In this document: positions 7,393-16,208 of the stretch, piece after piece
Position numbering within the stretch: position 1 is the stretch's first letter
Layout: each line of letters starts with the position of its first letter
NCBI GenBank assembly: GCA_013204595.1
Contig: JABMNK010000124.1
Span: 1-47,795 of the forward strand
Reading direction: 5' to 3'
DNA: 47,795 nucleotides
DNA from: Flammeovirgaceae bacterium
GTDB taxonomy: Bacteria > Bacteroidota > Bacteroidia > Cytophagales > Cyclobacteriaceae
The notes under the pieces: model-generated
The model's database searches: none
What the model was told of the DNA's origin: nothing
What the model saw: only the letters and a program-made list of their open reading frames with translations
Made by a program: the position numbers and the translations under genes

Positions 7393-9435
7393 ATGGGAGA
7401 AATACCAAATCCAAGAAAAAATATGTTATCGGGGCCAAATAAAGGTAATTACCAAATCTGGGTCATAAGTGCGTTGCTCGTAGCAATCATGGGCTTTACC
7501 TATTTCAGTAAGAGCAATTCAGCCATTACTATTTCTGAAAAACGTTTTGAAGAAATGATGCTCAGTAATGATGTTGCAAAAGTCATCCTTATCAAAAACA
7601 AAGACCTTGTAGAGGTTACCCTTCAAGAGGAGGCTTTGCAAAACAGTAAGTATAAATTAGAATTGGAAGGAAATCGACTTGCTAATGGGCCCCATTATAA
7701 GTTCAAAATTGTAGATGCCAAAATCTTTAACGATAACTTCCGTCGAATCCAAGATAAAATGTCAATGGAGAATCAAATAAATTATGTCCCCGAAGAACGT
7801 CAAGATTTTGATGATATTCTAATCAATTATGGTTTCATCTTTCTGCTCATCTTTGGCTTTTGGTTTATGATGCGAAGAATGTCCGGCGGCGGCGGCCCCG
7901 GCGGTCAAATATTTAATATAGGAAAATCAAAAGCCGCCTTGTTTGATGCAGAAAATAAGGTAAAAATCACTTTTAAAGATGCAGCAGGACTTGAGGAAGC
8001 TAAAGAAGAGATTAAAGAAATCGTCGATTTTCTTCAACATCCTGAAAAGTTCACCCGCCTAGGTGGGAAGATCCCGAAGGGTGTACTGCTCGTAGGCCCT
8101 CCTGGAACTGGTAAAACATTGCTCGCCAAAGCCGTTGCCGGCGAAGCTGCTGTTCCATTTTTCACTCTTTCTGGATCCGATTTTGTCGAAATGTTTGTTG
8201 GGGTAGGTGCTGCACGTGTAAGAGATTTGTTCAAGCAAGCAAAAGAGAAAGCCCCCTGCATTGTTTTTATTGATGAAATTGATGCTATTGGCCGTTCTAG
8301 AGGAAAAGGACAAATGCCTGGATCAAACGATGAAAGAGAAAATACCTTGAACTCGTTACTAGTGGAAATGGATGGGTTTGCCACGGATGCTGGCGTCATC
8401 ATCATGGCGGCGACAAATAGACCAGATGTACTAGACGCAGCCCTACTTAGACCAGGACGATTTGATCGTCAAATAAGTATTGATAAACCAGATATTGTAG
8501 GTAGAGACGCGATCTTTAAAGTTCATTTAAAGCCACTCAAATTGCATGCTGAGATAGATTCCAGAAAACTTGCCGCTCAAACACCTGGTTTTGCAGGTGC
8601 CGAAATTGCTAATGTTTGTAACGAGGCTGCTCTTATCGCAGCGCGAAAAGACAAAGAGAGTATTGAGATGGTGGATTTTCAAGATGCGATTGACCGAGTG
8701 ATTGGCGGTCTCGAAAAGAAAAATAAAATTATATCACCCGAAGAAAAGAAAATCGTGGCATATCACGAAGCCGGTCATGCTATTTCTGGTTGGTTTTTGG
8801 AGCACGCTGATCCTTTAGTTAAAGTCAGTATTGTTCCTAGAGGTGTCGCGGCGCTAGGTTATGCGCAATATTTACCAAAAGAACAATTTCTATATCAAAC
8901 AGAGCAGCTTATGGACGAGATGTGCATGGCCTTGGGTGGAAGAGCTGCCGAAGAATTGAAATTTAATAAGATTTCTACAGGTGCCCTTAGCGATCTCGAA
9001 CGAATTACTAAAATGGCCTATTCAATTGTCTCCATTTATGGTATGAATAGCAAAATCGGTAATGTATCGTTTTATGATTCCAAACAATCCGAATACAATT
9101 TCACAAAACCTTATTCGGAAGCAACGGCAGAATTAATCGATCAAGAAGTCAAAAATCTAATTGATGAAGCGTACAAAAGAACCCTCAATTTGCTTAAAAA
9201 GCACCAAGCAGAGTTGGAAATTGTAGCGCGAGAACTGCTTGATAAAGAGATTATCTTTCAAGCTGATCTTGAAAGACTCATCGGAAAAAGACCATTTGAG
9301 AAGCCTACTACTTATCAAGCATTTGCGGATCAGAATGATGTTATCGACCCGACGCCGTCTGCAGTAAATGACGCGAACATCGTACTCCAGGACCTTAACG
9401 AAAATATAAAATCTGAGAATCCATTGGAGGGATAG
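7393..9435 (+). CDS. ftsH: ATP-dependent zinc metalloprotease FtsH
   Basis: A membrane-bound AAA+ protease that degrades misfolded membrane proteins and short-lived regulators. The 680 residues show a transmembrane helix at about 21-40, a periplasmic domain, and a second helix at about 144-163. A glycine-rich linker (GGGGPGG) follows, then the AAA domain with Walker A GPPGTGKT (about 235-242), Walker [12 protein letters not shown], and the second region of homology [21 protein letters not shown]. The zinc protease motif HEAGH is at 458-462, with Asp534 as probable third ligand. The acidic C-terminal tail is dispensable in the family. A terminator-like hairpin follows at 9504-9527. Confidence 0.97.
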   Translation: MGEIPNPRKNMLSGPNKGNYQIWVISALLVAIMGFTYFSKSNSAITISEKRFEEMMLSNDVAKVILIKNKDLVEVTLQEEALQNSKYKLELEGNRLANGPHYKFKIVDAKIFNDNFRRIQDKMSMENQINYVPEERQDFDDILINYGFIFLLIFGFWFMMRRMSGGGGPGGQIFNIGKSKAALFDAENKVKITFKDAAGLEEAKEEIKEIVDFLQHPEKFTRLGGKIPKGVLLVGPPGTGKTLLAKAVAGEAAVPFFTLSGSDFVEMFVGVGAARVRDLFKQAKEKAPCIVFIDEIDAIGRSRGKGQMPGSNDERENTLNSLLVEMDGFATDAGVIIMAATNRPDVLDAALLRPGRFDRQISIDKPDIVGRDAIFKVHLKPLKLHAEIDSRKLAAQTPGFAGAEIANVCNEAALIAARKDKESIEMVDFQDAIDRVIGGLEKKNKIISPEEKKIVAYHEAGHAISGWFLEHADPLVKVSIVPRGVAALGYAQYLPKEQFLYQTEQLMDEMCMALGGRAAEELKFNKISTGALSDLERITKMAYSIVSIYGMNSKIGNVSFYDSKQSEYNFTKPYSEATAELIDQEVKNLIDEAYKRTLNLLKKHQAELEIVARELLDKEIIFQADLERLIGKRPFEKPTTYQAFADQNDVIDPTPSAVNDANIVLQDLNENIKSENPLEG

Positions 9436-9503
9436 TAATTCATCAGTGAAGGACTTAGATTCTCTAGATATTCAGTGAGGATTTCATATAATCGTATTAA
9501 ATT

Positions 9504-9527
9504 GGGCTTTTTTAAGGCCCTTTTTTT
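9504..9527 (+). terminator. ftsH terminator directly abutting the lpxH start codon
   Basis: GGGCTTT pairs with AAGGCCC (including one G-U), followed by seven T residues. The T-run ends at 9527 and the ATG of the LpxH-like gene begins at 9528, so terminator and translation start touch. Any lpxH transcript reading through would carry the hairpin right in front of its start codon. Confidence 0.65.
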
Positions 9528-10301
9528 ATGCAAACCATTTCGATAGATCTTAAAAAAGACCAAAAACTTTATTTCGCAAGTGACTTCCATTTGGGAGCTC
9601 CGAGTCAAGAAAGTAGTAGGTTAAGGGAAAAAAAGATTATCAGATGGCTAAATGCCATTGAAAAAGATGTTGCTGCCTTGTTTTTAGTTGGCGACCTATT
9701 TGATTTTTGGTTTGAATATACGCACGTTGTTCCTAAAGGGTATGTGCGTTTTTTAAGCAAATTAGCTGACTTATCTGAAAAAGGAATTCCTATTTATATG
9801 TTTCATGGCAACCATGATATGTGGATGTTTGATTACCTCCAACAAGAAATTGGAGTCACTATTTTTTCAGATCCTATCACCCTTAAAGTCAATCAAACTA
9901 CCATGATGGTAGGTCACGGCGATGGCCTAGGACCAGGTGATAATACTTACAAAGTAATTAGAAAAATATTTCGAAATAACTTGGCTCAATGGCTGTTCCA
10001 TTGGATTCATCCAGATATTGGCTATGGACTAGCCATCAAGTGGTCCTCTCGCAGTAGACTTTCTAAGAAACACCAAACTGAAGAAGAACTAAAGGGAGAT
10101 AATGAGTGGCTATTGCAATATTCAAAAGAGATAGAAAAAAATGAACACCATGATTTTTACGTATTCGGTCACAGACATTTGCCGATGGAACTGCCTGTAA
10201 ATGAAAAATCTACGTACATCAATCTCGGAGAATGGATAAATTATGATACCTTCGGTGAATTCAATGGCACTTCATTTGAACTAAATTATTTTGAAAAATA
10301 A
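9528..10301 (+). CDS. lpxH: UDP-2,3-diacylglucosamine pyrophosphatase (LpxH-type metallophosphatase)
   Basis: Cleaves UDP-2,3-diacylglucosamine to lipid X and UMP in lipid A synthesis, at the inner face of the cytoplasmic membrane. The calcineurin-like phosphoesterase motifs are complete: DFHLG (residues 19-23), GDLFDF (55-60), GNHD (94-97), GHGDG (129-133) and GHRH near 215. The insertion with WLFHWIHPDIGYGLAIKWS fits the LpxH lid. The 257 residues are within range for the Bacteroidota form. The start is preceded immediately by a terminator-like T-run, so transcription must either read through from ftsH or begin within it. The exact substrate is inferred from family. Confidence 0.88.
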   Translation: MQTISIDLKKDQKLYFASDFHLGAPSQESSRLREKKIIRWLNAIEKDVAALFLVGDLFDFWFEYTHVVPKGYVRFLSKLADLSEKGIPIYMFHGNHDMWMFDYLQQEIGVTIFSDPITLKVNQTTMMVGHGDGLGPGDNTYKVIRKIFRNNLAQWLFHWIHPDIGYGLAIKWSSRSRLSKKHQTEEELKGDNEWLLQYSKEIEKNEHHDFYVFGHRHLPMELPVNEKSTYINLGEWINYDTFGEFNGTSFELNYFEK

Positions 10302-10410
10302 TAGATCCTGATTAGGGATTAATTTATTACACTTAGGACAAAGGTTTAAAAACAATTGAATTTCAGTTTTGATGATAAAAAAACAATGTATTTATTAACA
10401 GCTAGAACAA

Positions 10411-11484
10411 ATGCGTTTTTTATTCATCGTACAAGGTGAAGGTCGGGGTCATATGACCCAAGCCTTGGCTCTTAGCAGTCTTCTGAGGAGAAAAGGTCAC
10501 CAAATAGCCAAAGTGGTAGTTGGTACAAGTCCCTCAAGAAAATTGCCTGACTTCTTTTTGTCAGGAATCGAGGCCCCTATCCTACAATTACAAAGCCCCA
10601 ATTTTATTAAAGACAAAAAACAAAAATCAATCAAGCTGTTACCTACCCTCATACAAACCATATGGGCTTGGAAAACCTATTTGAAGAGCATTCGTGCATT
10701 GGCACTCATAGTCAAAGAGGAAGACCCAGATGTAATTATTAATTTCTATGACTTTCTTGCTGGCATCTATAAAATTTGCTACAAATCTCGAGGTCAATTT
10801 ATTTGTATTGCCCATCAGTATTTGATTAGTCATCCGGAATTTACTTTTCCAAAAGGAAAAATAATAGAAAGACTTACTATGAAATTGGCCAATCAAATCA
10901 CCAGTTTTAATGCCAATAAGATTTTGGCCCTATCATTTCAATATTTTAAAAATGATGCGCAAAATAATTTTTTTATTGTGCCTCCATTGCTTAGAAGTGA
11001 GGTAATGGAATTGGACATCTCTGAAAATAATTATTTGCTCGTTTATGTCGTAAATGCCGGCTATGGGGAGGAAATAGAAGGTTTTCATGCCCGACATCCC
11101 AGTATCCCTATAATCTGTTTTTGGGATCATAAAGAGAAGCCAAAAGAATATAGAGTCGATGACAACCTTATTTTTCATCAACTTGATGATCTTCTTTTTT
11201 TGGAAAAAATGGCGGCCTGTAAGGGGTTTGTGACTACTGCTGGTTTTGAAGCTGTTTGCGAAGCAATGTACTTGGGGAAACCCACCATGATGGTGCCCGT
11301 TGAAGGTCATTATGAACAAGCCTGTAACGCCATTGACGCGGCAAAAGCAGGGGCGGGGATTTCTTCGGAATCATTTGACCTAGGGTTACTTATTGATTAC
11401 ATACCAGCGCATGAAAATACAACCGAAATCTTTCAGCCTTGGGCTAGGAATAGCGATGAAATATTTATTCAACACCTAACATAA
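10411..11484 (+). CDS. GT-B glycosyltransferase-like protein (MJ1255/Glyco_trans_1_3 type)
   Basis: A 357-residue protein with the N-terminal signature MRFLFIVQGEGRGHMTQALAL, the glycine-rich start of a GT-B Rossmann domain, as in MurG and MJ1255-type proteins. The C-terminal half has VTTAGFEAVCEAMYLGKPTMMVPVEGHYEQACNA, which is the nucleotide-sugar-binding pattern of that fold (G-x-x-E with a following P-x-x-x-E/Q). No membrane segments are obvious. The sugar donor and acceptor are unknown. The stop TAA is followed at once by ATG of the broken gene downstream (TAAATG), which implies they once formed an operon. Confidence 0.8.
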   Translation: MRFLFIVQGEGRGHMTQALALSSLLRRKGHQIAKVVVGTSPSRKLPDFFLSGIEAPILQLQSPNFIKDKKQKSIKLLPTLIQTIWAWKTYLKSIRALALIVKEEDPDVIINFYDFLAGIYKICYKSRGQFICIAHQYLISHPEFTFPKGKIIERLTMKLANQITSFNANKILALSFQYFKNDAQNNFFIVPPLLRSEVMELDISENNYLLVYVVNAGYGEEIEGFHARHPSIPIICFWDHKEKPKEYRVDDNLIFHQLDDLLFLEKMAACKGFVTTAGFEAVCEAMYLGKPTMMVPVEGHYEQACNAIDAAKAGAGISSESFDLGLLIDYIPAHENTTEIFQPWARNSDEIFIQHLT

Positions 11485-12527
11485 ATGCCACTAATCTCAA
11501 AAAAAAGATTGCCTATCCGATTAGTGCCTATTTACGTGCCTATTTAAAAAAGCATGGCAAGGACAAATTTCTGCCTATTACCTATCACGACTTATTGAGA
11601 TTCAACAATAGTATTCCGCTCTATGATAAAAAGGGAATAGATACTCTCTGGGAAAGTGTATTTTACCCACAAGACGACATGAAAGAAATTCATGAATCTT
11701 TAAAAAATATTTATGCAATCATGCAATCTGGTGGGGATATGAGTGTTCTGAAACACCTTTATGTAGATCGAATTGATTTGTGCGTCTATGGCAACACCAA
11801 GCCTTTTCGGATCCGAATAGTGAATAAAATAAATGATAATTTCGACTACCTCTATATCAAAAATGCTGATGCCTCTAGAATTTATGGATTGGAATTGGAA
11901 GACCTACTTTCACCTAATAGAATTCGCTTTTTGATCCATAAAGAAACCTTAATAGAAGAACACGTAGTAGGGATTCCAGGAGAACAATTCATTCGTACGC
12001 GACTAGATGATCCCGAATTAAATAAAACGCGATTGGCCAAAGAATTTATTAAATTTAATGAAAGGTGCTTTGTGAGGCTATTATGAGATATGCATTCGAG
12101 TAATTTTGTCATCGACATCACTCCTGATTTTGAAGAAATTAGCTATCGAATACGGGCCATCGACTTTGATCAACAATCATATGAGGGTCAAAAATCCATC
12201 TATCTACCGAAATATTATAAAGAAAATAATGCCATTATCAAGTTAGGCCTTGAATTAATAACCGCTGACATCGTACGTCAATATCAGCGAGAAGAACGCT
12301 CCTTGATTGCGAACAGAGTAAAATCTTCCGAAGATCAAGTAAATGAATTGATCAAAACCATGAAAAAAGATGTGCTAGCACCCGCTGAGAATGTTATCTC
12401 ACTCGGAAAAGAGTTGGCTGCTTTTTATGAAAACCCCCGCTTCATGGATTGCAGAACTATGGGGGCTCTTATTGAAAAAAGCCTTTTGATGCTCTTTTTA
12501 AAACCCGATCTTTATAAAGCAAATTGA
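11485..12527 (+). pseudogene. Broken conserved protein of unknown function (frame break plus in-frame TGA)
   Basis: The gene opens with ATG at 11485, right after the glycosyltransferase stop. In that frame it ends at TAA 11545-11547. A -1 shift on the run of eight A residues (11499-11506) enters a long frame reading PISAYLRAYLKKHGKDKFLP and on to 12083 (RCFVRLL). A TGA at 12084-12086 then interrupts it, and the same frame continues from GAT-ATG to 12527 with DITPDFEEISYRIRAIDFDQ. Both pieces look like one soluble protein of about 345 residues. The TGA would be a one-base change from GGA. I recall similar undescribed full-length Bacteroidota proteins but have not aligned them. Two lesions make a pseudogene most likely; programmed frameshifting or assembly error are the alternatives. 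The second piece (12090-12527) could still be made from its own ATG. Confidence 0.7.
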
Positions 12528-12532
12528 TTGAA

Positions 12533-15049
12533 TCATAAGGCAATACTTAAGCTTGCATTGCCTTTCTTATCAAATGCTTTTAATTTAATAGAACCTGATA
12601 CGGTAATGGGTTCGGTATATAAAGTAGCGTTGGTGTCCGGTTCGCTACCATCTGTGGTAAACCTTACCTCCATCCCGAATAAATGATTTACTCGAAGCTT
12701 TCCTTCTTCAACAATGGCGCCAGGCGGCGCTATTCTATACCGATATCCATCATTTATGAAGTTTAACCTTGGCAAATCGTAAGAACCCAATCTCAATACA
12801 AATTCCTGCCATGCTTTGTCCTCTTCAAGGTCCCTCTGGAGATCATTTTCAATCTTTGCCCAATTGGGTTGTGATGCCCATGCCCGTTCAGCTAACCCCA
12901 TTAACTTAGGTAAATAATAGTATTCCATCATATCCGGACCTTGCCAAAGGGTTTCACCCCATAATTGGCCTTGTATTCCCAAAATATTGGTCAGCCCCTT
13001 GGGGGTTAATCTTAAATGATCCTTAAAATCCGATGTCCGATCAAACGGCTTTCCCCAAGAGTTAACTTTGGTTGATTTATAGATGTCCTCAGGAATGAAT
13101 TGCCAAGCTTTTCGGGTATCTACGAAACCTCCCCAATATAAGCCCGGCTCTCTTGGATCCTTGTCGTAAGCCAGATCGAAATAAAGATTGGTTACGTTGC
13201 AGAGCACTATAGGAAATCCTTCATTGGCAAGCCTATAGCCTAACTCCTCGTTCCCTACTAGGTTGTTCCAAATATAAGGTACGACCTCTTTGCCAACTAG
13301 CGAATAATTCGGCATCCAGGATCCATCATTCTTTATATCCATCGCAATCTCTTCCCATCCAGAAGTGATCAATCCACGAGCTGATAAAATTTTATTGATC
13401 CTTTCCATAAAGTAGGTTTGCAAAGATTTAGCATCGGTATATTCCTCATTCATCGCCAAAAAAACTTCGCAATCATTGGATTGCTCCCAAACACCTCGAG
13501 GAACTTCATCGCCCCCAGTATGAATGCCTGACAAGGGGACTCCCGCCTGAGCATATAATTGCACAACCTCATCCACAATGGTTTCATAAAAATGGTAGAC
13601 TGCCTCGTTACAGACACAAACCACATTATCGTCGTAAGCCTGTGCAGAAAAATATTCGGAATTATCTTGATCATCAATAAGATAATATTCTAGCGCTCCT
13701 TTCTCATCGCCCTCTTTCATTAATCTCTCATAGCGCGCATTCATAGCCTTAATTGCAGCGCGTGCGTGACCTGGCATATTCAATTCAGGAATCACCTCAA
13801 TATGTCTCTTCTGAGCATATTGTAAGATATCAATATACTCTTTTTGGGTGTAGTAGCCATTACCGGCGAGCAGCCCATTGGCACCAGATCCATAGGCAGG
13901 GCGTAGTTTGTTTTTTTCGTCTAATGTATATCCCCTGTTGGCCCCCACCTCAGTGAGTTCCGGTAAGATCTTCGACTCAAGTCGCCAACCTTCATCATCT
14001 GTAAGATGAAGGTGCAATTTATTGAGTTTATAAAGCGCCATGATATCAATTAATTTAATCACTGACTTTACCGACTGAAAATTACGTGCTACATCAAGTT
14101 GCATCCCTCGGTAAGCAAACCTAGGACTATCCTTTATCTGCCCTGTAGGTATTTTAATCTCAACCTCATGGCCTTCAATAGTGGCCATTGGAATGAGTCC
14201 AATCAAACTTTGAATACCATAAAAAACCCCCTTTCGGTCCTTTCCTTCAATCAAAATTTGGTTTTTTAATATGGTTAATTGATATGACTCAGGATTTTCA
14301 AGTGCACCATTGATTTTCAATAAAATATCTTCCCCTCCCCCGATTTTCAAAGTTGAACCGATAATATTACCCATATATTCGGATAAAAAATCAGCTTCAG
14401 GTGCCAACTCATGGCTTGCTGAAATCGTCCATTCCTGATTAACAAGGGCTACCCCACCATCATAATTCTCCACATTGGGTGTAGGAATCAATCTAGAAGA
14501 GGCTACCTCAATTTGTCCAAGTAATTTTTCATTTTCTCGATAGATTGATTGAGCCGTAGGAATTTGATAGTAATCACTAGCTCCTTTTGTAATCATAGCT
14601 GGATCAGAGAACGGCTCATAAACATAATTTGGCTCATAAACAGTGTCCTTATTGAGGACAAAATGAATCCCTAAAGGGGCATCCGCATGCTTTAATAAAA
14701 AATCTCGGGCCTCATATGTGATTTCGCACTGCGCTCCTGGATTAAGTACAAAATCCGAATTTGGCCGTATCACATACAAGTCACCACTCACATGATTTAT
14801 GGTGACGTTGCCAACAACAGATTCCGCTATTACAGTTCGTGGTGACTGACTATAATACAACTCCCAATTATCCCCAGTTAAAGCTACCTCACCCTTATTG
14901 ATGAGCTCAAAGGTGGCAGAAAATTTGTTCTCTCCATCAACTTGGTTTCCATTAAGTTTCCAATAAACAGCTAGATTCAAATGTTCCTTTTTTTCTTGAC
15001 AGGCTAAAAGTGTAAAAATTAAGATCCCGACAGTAAATAAATATTTCAT
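12533..15049 (-). CDS. Beta-N-acetylhexosaminidase lipoprotein (GH20)
   Basis: Removes terminal N-acetylglucosamine or N-acetylgalactosamine from chitin fragments or glycans, probably at the cell surface or in the periplasm. The 838 residues start with a lipoprotein leader ending LLAC (Cys17). A carbohydrate-binding hexosaminidase N-domain follows, then a GH20b-like domain around 195-300. The GH20 TIM barrel (about 310-760) has FAYRGMQLDVARNF, LHLHLTDDEGWR and the catalytic pair in HTGGDE (Asp514-Glu515). A C-terminal chitobiase-type domain ends with TDGSEPDTNATLYTEP. The architecture is that of full-length bacterial chitobiases. It converges on the broken gene with a five-base gap. All key residues are intact. 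Confidence 0.95.
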   Translation of the reverse strand: MKYLFTVGILIFTLLACQEKKEHLNLAVYWKLNGNQVDGENKFSATFELINKGEVALTGDNWELYYSQSPRTVIAESVVGNVTINHVSGDLYVIRPNSDFVLNPGAQCEITYEARDFLLKHADAPLGIHFVLNKDTVYEPNYVYEPFSDPAMITKGASDYYQIPTAQSIYRENEKLLGQIEVASSRLIPTPNVENYDGGVALVNQEWTISASHELAPEADFLSEYMGNIIGSTLKIGGGEDILLKINGALENPESYQLTILKNQILIEGKDRKGVFYGIQSLIGLIPMATIEGHEVEIKIPTGQIKDSPRFAYRGMQLDVARNFQSVKSVIKLIDIMALYKLNKLHLHLTDDEGWRLESKILPELTEVGANRGYTLDEKNKLRPAYGSGANGLLAGNGYYTQKEYIDILQYAQKRHIEVIPELNMPGHARAAIKAMNARYERLMKEGDEKGALEYYLIDDQDNSEYFSAQAYDDNVVCVCNEAVYHFYETIVDEVVQLYAQAGVPLSGIHTGGDEVPRGVWEQSNDCEVFLAMNEEYTDAKSLQTYFMERINKILSARGLITSGWEEIAMDIKNDGSWMPNYSLVGKEVVPYIWNNLVGNEELGYRLANEGFPIVLCNVTNLYFDLAYDKDPREPGLYWGGFVDTRKAWQFIPEDIYKSTKVNSWGKPFDRTSDFKDHLRLTPKGLTNILGIQGQLWGETLWQGPDMMEYYYLPKLMGLAERAWASQPNWAKIENDLQRDLEEDKAWQEFVLRLGSYDLPRLNFINDGYRYRIAPPGAIVEEGKLRVNHLFGMEVRFTTDGSEPDTNATLYTEPITVSGSIKLKAFDKKGNASLSIAL

Positions 15050-15126
15050 GAAATTGGATAAGCTAAAGCCATTCTAAAAAAGTGGTATATCGTTAAAAGT
15101 AATGAAAATGCAAAAGAATCAGTAAA

Positions 15127-15633
15127 TTAATAAAGAAAGGCACCTTTGCTAGATTCTAAATTAACTTCCACATGTTCTTTAATGGTAGTGCTAAGGGCTA
15201 ACCCAAAATAAGAGGCAGAAATAGGAAATAATTTATGACTTCGATCTATCAGAATAGCTGTCTCTAGCTTGGAAATAGCTACCTGTAAAAGATAGCTAAT
15301 ACTATATGCCTGCGTTTTACCTGTATTTAATACGTCATCTACCAAAATTACTGTTTCTCTTTCCAATTCCTTCAAATCAATAGAAAGCTTGATCTGAGAG
15401 GAAACAGGATCTTTTTTATCAATGATTAATTCTGCTAATTGGCAATTCAAATCGGGCTTAATCAGTTGTAATTGATTTTTCAACAAGGTGGCCATTTGAA
15501 AGCCTTGCCCATTAATGCCTACTAAAAACAATCGCAACACCTCGTGGTTGTTTTCAATGATTTGAGTGCTTATTCTACGAAGAATTCGAAAAATTTTATC
15601 CTCAGTTAAAATTATTGACGTTTTAGTACCCAT
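15127..15633 (-). CDS. Phosphoribosyltransferase-fold protein (PyrR-like)
   Basis: A 168-residue type I PRTase fold with the PRPP-binding motif VILVDDVLNTGKT at residues 95-107. The preceding beta-strand LFLVGINGQGFQMA forms the other side of the site. Bacteroidota carry similar proteins annotated as PyrR-like or hypoxanthine-type PRTases; the base specificity is not visible here. Its start lies inside the end of the lrp gene (11-base overlap), so the two are translated from one message, and it may be an enzyme whose supply is set by the regulator. Confidence 0.8.
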   Translation of the reverse strand: MGTKTSIILTEDKIFRILRRISTQIIENNHEVLRLFLVGINGQGFQMATLLKNQLQLIKPDLNCQLAELIIDKKDPVSSQIKLSIDLKELERETVILVDDVLNTGKTQAYSISYLLQVAISKLETAILIDRSHKLFPISASYFGLALSTTIKEHVEVNLESSKGAFLY

Positions 15634-16117
15634 CTACTGCTAAAGGCATTATTTTACTATCCTTAAAGGTGGAGAGAATAACCATGGATTGCAAACTGTC
15701 GACGACTTCTATTTCACTTACTTTTTCCAACATCAACTTTTGATACGACGCAATGTCATAAGAAATGATTTTAAGTATAAAATCTCCTGAACCGGTAATA
15801 TGATGGCATTCTATCACTTCCGGCACTTTATAGATTTCATTCAAAAACAAGTCGATATTGTTTTTGTTGTGGCCTTTCAAAGAGACCAATACAAAGGTAC
15901 TCACACCTAATCCTATTTTGGCAGTGTCCAAACAGGCGTGGTAACTCTTAATTATACCTGAATTCTCAAGCTTCTTGACCCGTTCCAAAGTAGGGGCAGG
16001 TGAAAGCGAAATGTCCTTGGAAAGTTGGGCATTGGTTATTTTGGCGTTGGCCTGAAGAATCTCTAATATTTTTCTGTCTGTATTATCCAGTTTAATATTC
16101 ATGGGGTTAACTTTCAT
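15623..16117 (-). CDS. Lrp/AsnC-family transcriptional regulator
   Basis: A 164-residue feast/famine regulator. The N-terminal winged helix (about residues 8-60) reads LDNTDRKILEILQANAKITNAQLSKDISLSPAPTLERVKKLE, and the C-terminal RAM ligand-binding domain has ECHHITGSGDFILKI. An internal Met at residue 6 (start 16102) is an alternative start that begins nearer to the domain. It is first in an operon with the PRTase. The upstream region holds a perfect -7 box and an AT-rich dyad, consistent with the autoregulation usual in this family. The effector is unknown. Confidence 0.92.
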   Translation of the reverse strand: MKVNPMNIKLDNTDRKILEILQANAKITNAQLSKDISLSPAPTLERVKKLENSGIIKSYHACLDTAKIGLGVSTFVLVSLKGHNKNNIDLFLNEIYKVPEVIECHHITGSGDFILKIISYDIASYQKLMLEKVSEIEVVDSLQSMVILSTFKDSKIMPLAVDGY

Positions 16118-16135
16118 TTAGAATATTATTTACGT

Positions 16136-16179
16136 CAAAAGTATATATAAATAGTTTTTATTCTTAGAATATTTAAGAA
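16136..16179 (-). promoter_or_regulatory. lrp promoter with candidate operator dyad
   Basis: On the minus strand TACTTTTG (plus positions 16136-16143) is an exact TAnnTTTG box, 18 bases from the lrp ATG. Some 18 bases further upstream is a dyad TTCTTA-N7-TAAGAA (16161-16179), which would overlap the -33 region. An AT-rich dyad at this place fits an Lrp autorepression site. This is inference from position and symmetry. Confidence 0.4.
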
Positions 16180-16208
16180 TCCAAATATCCTCCAAACAAA
16201 ACACAATA

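Noticed and set aside
12084-12086. TGA read as selenocysteine or reassigned to glycine
   Set aside because: No selenocysteine insertion structure is evident, and TGA is used as an ordinary stop in other genes here (for example at 25618-25620); a point mutation is simpler.
12537-12564. Hairpin AAGGCAAT / ATTGCCTT just after the broken gene, as its terminator
   Set aside because: The stem is only 8 bp with a 12-base loop, has no good T-run and lies inside the coding end of the hexosaminidase gene; likely chance.
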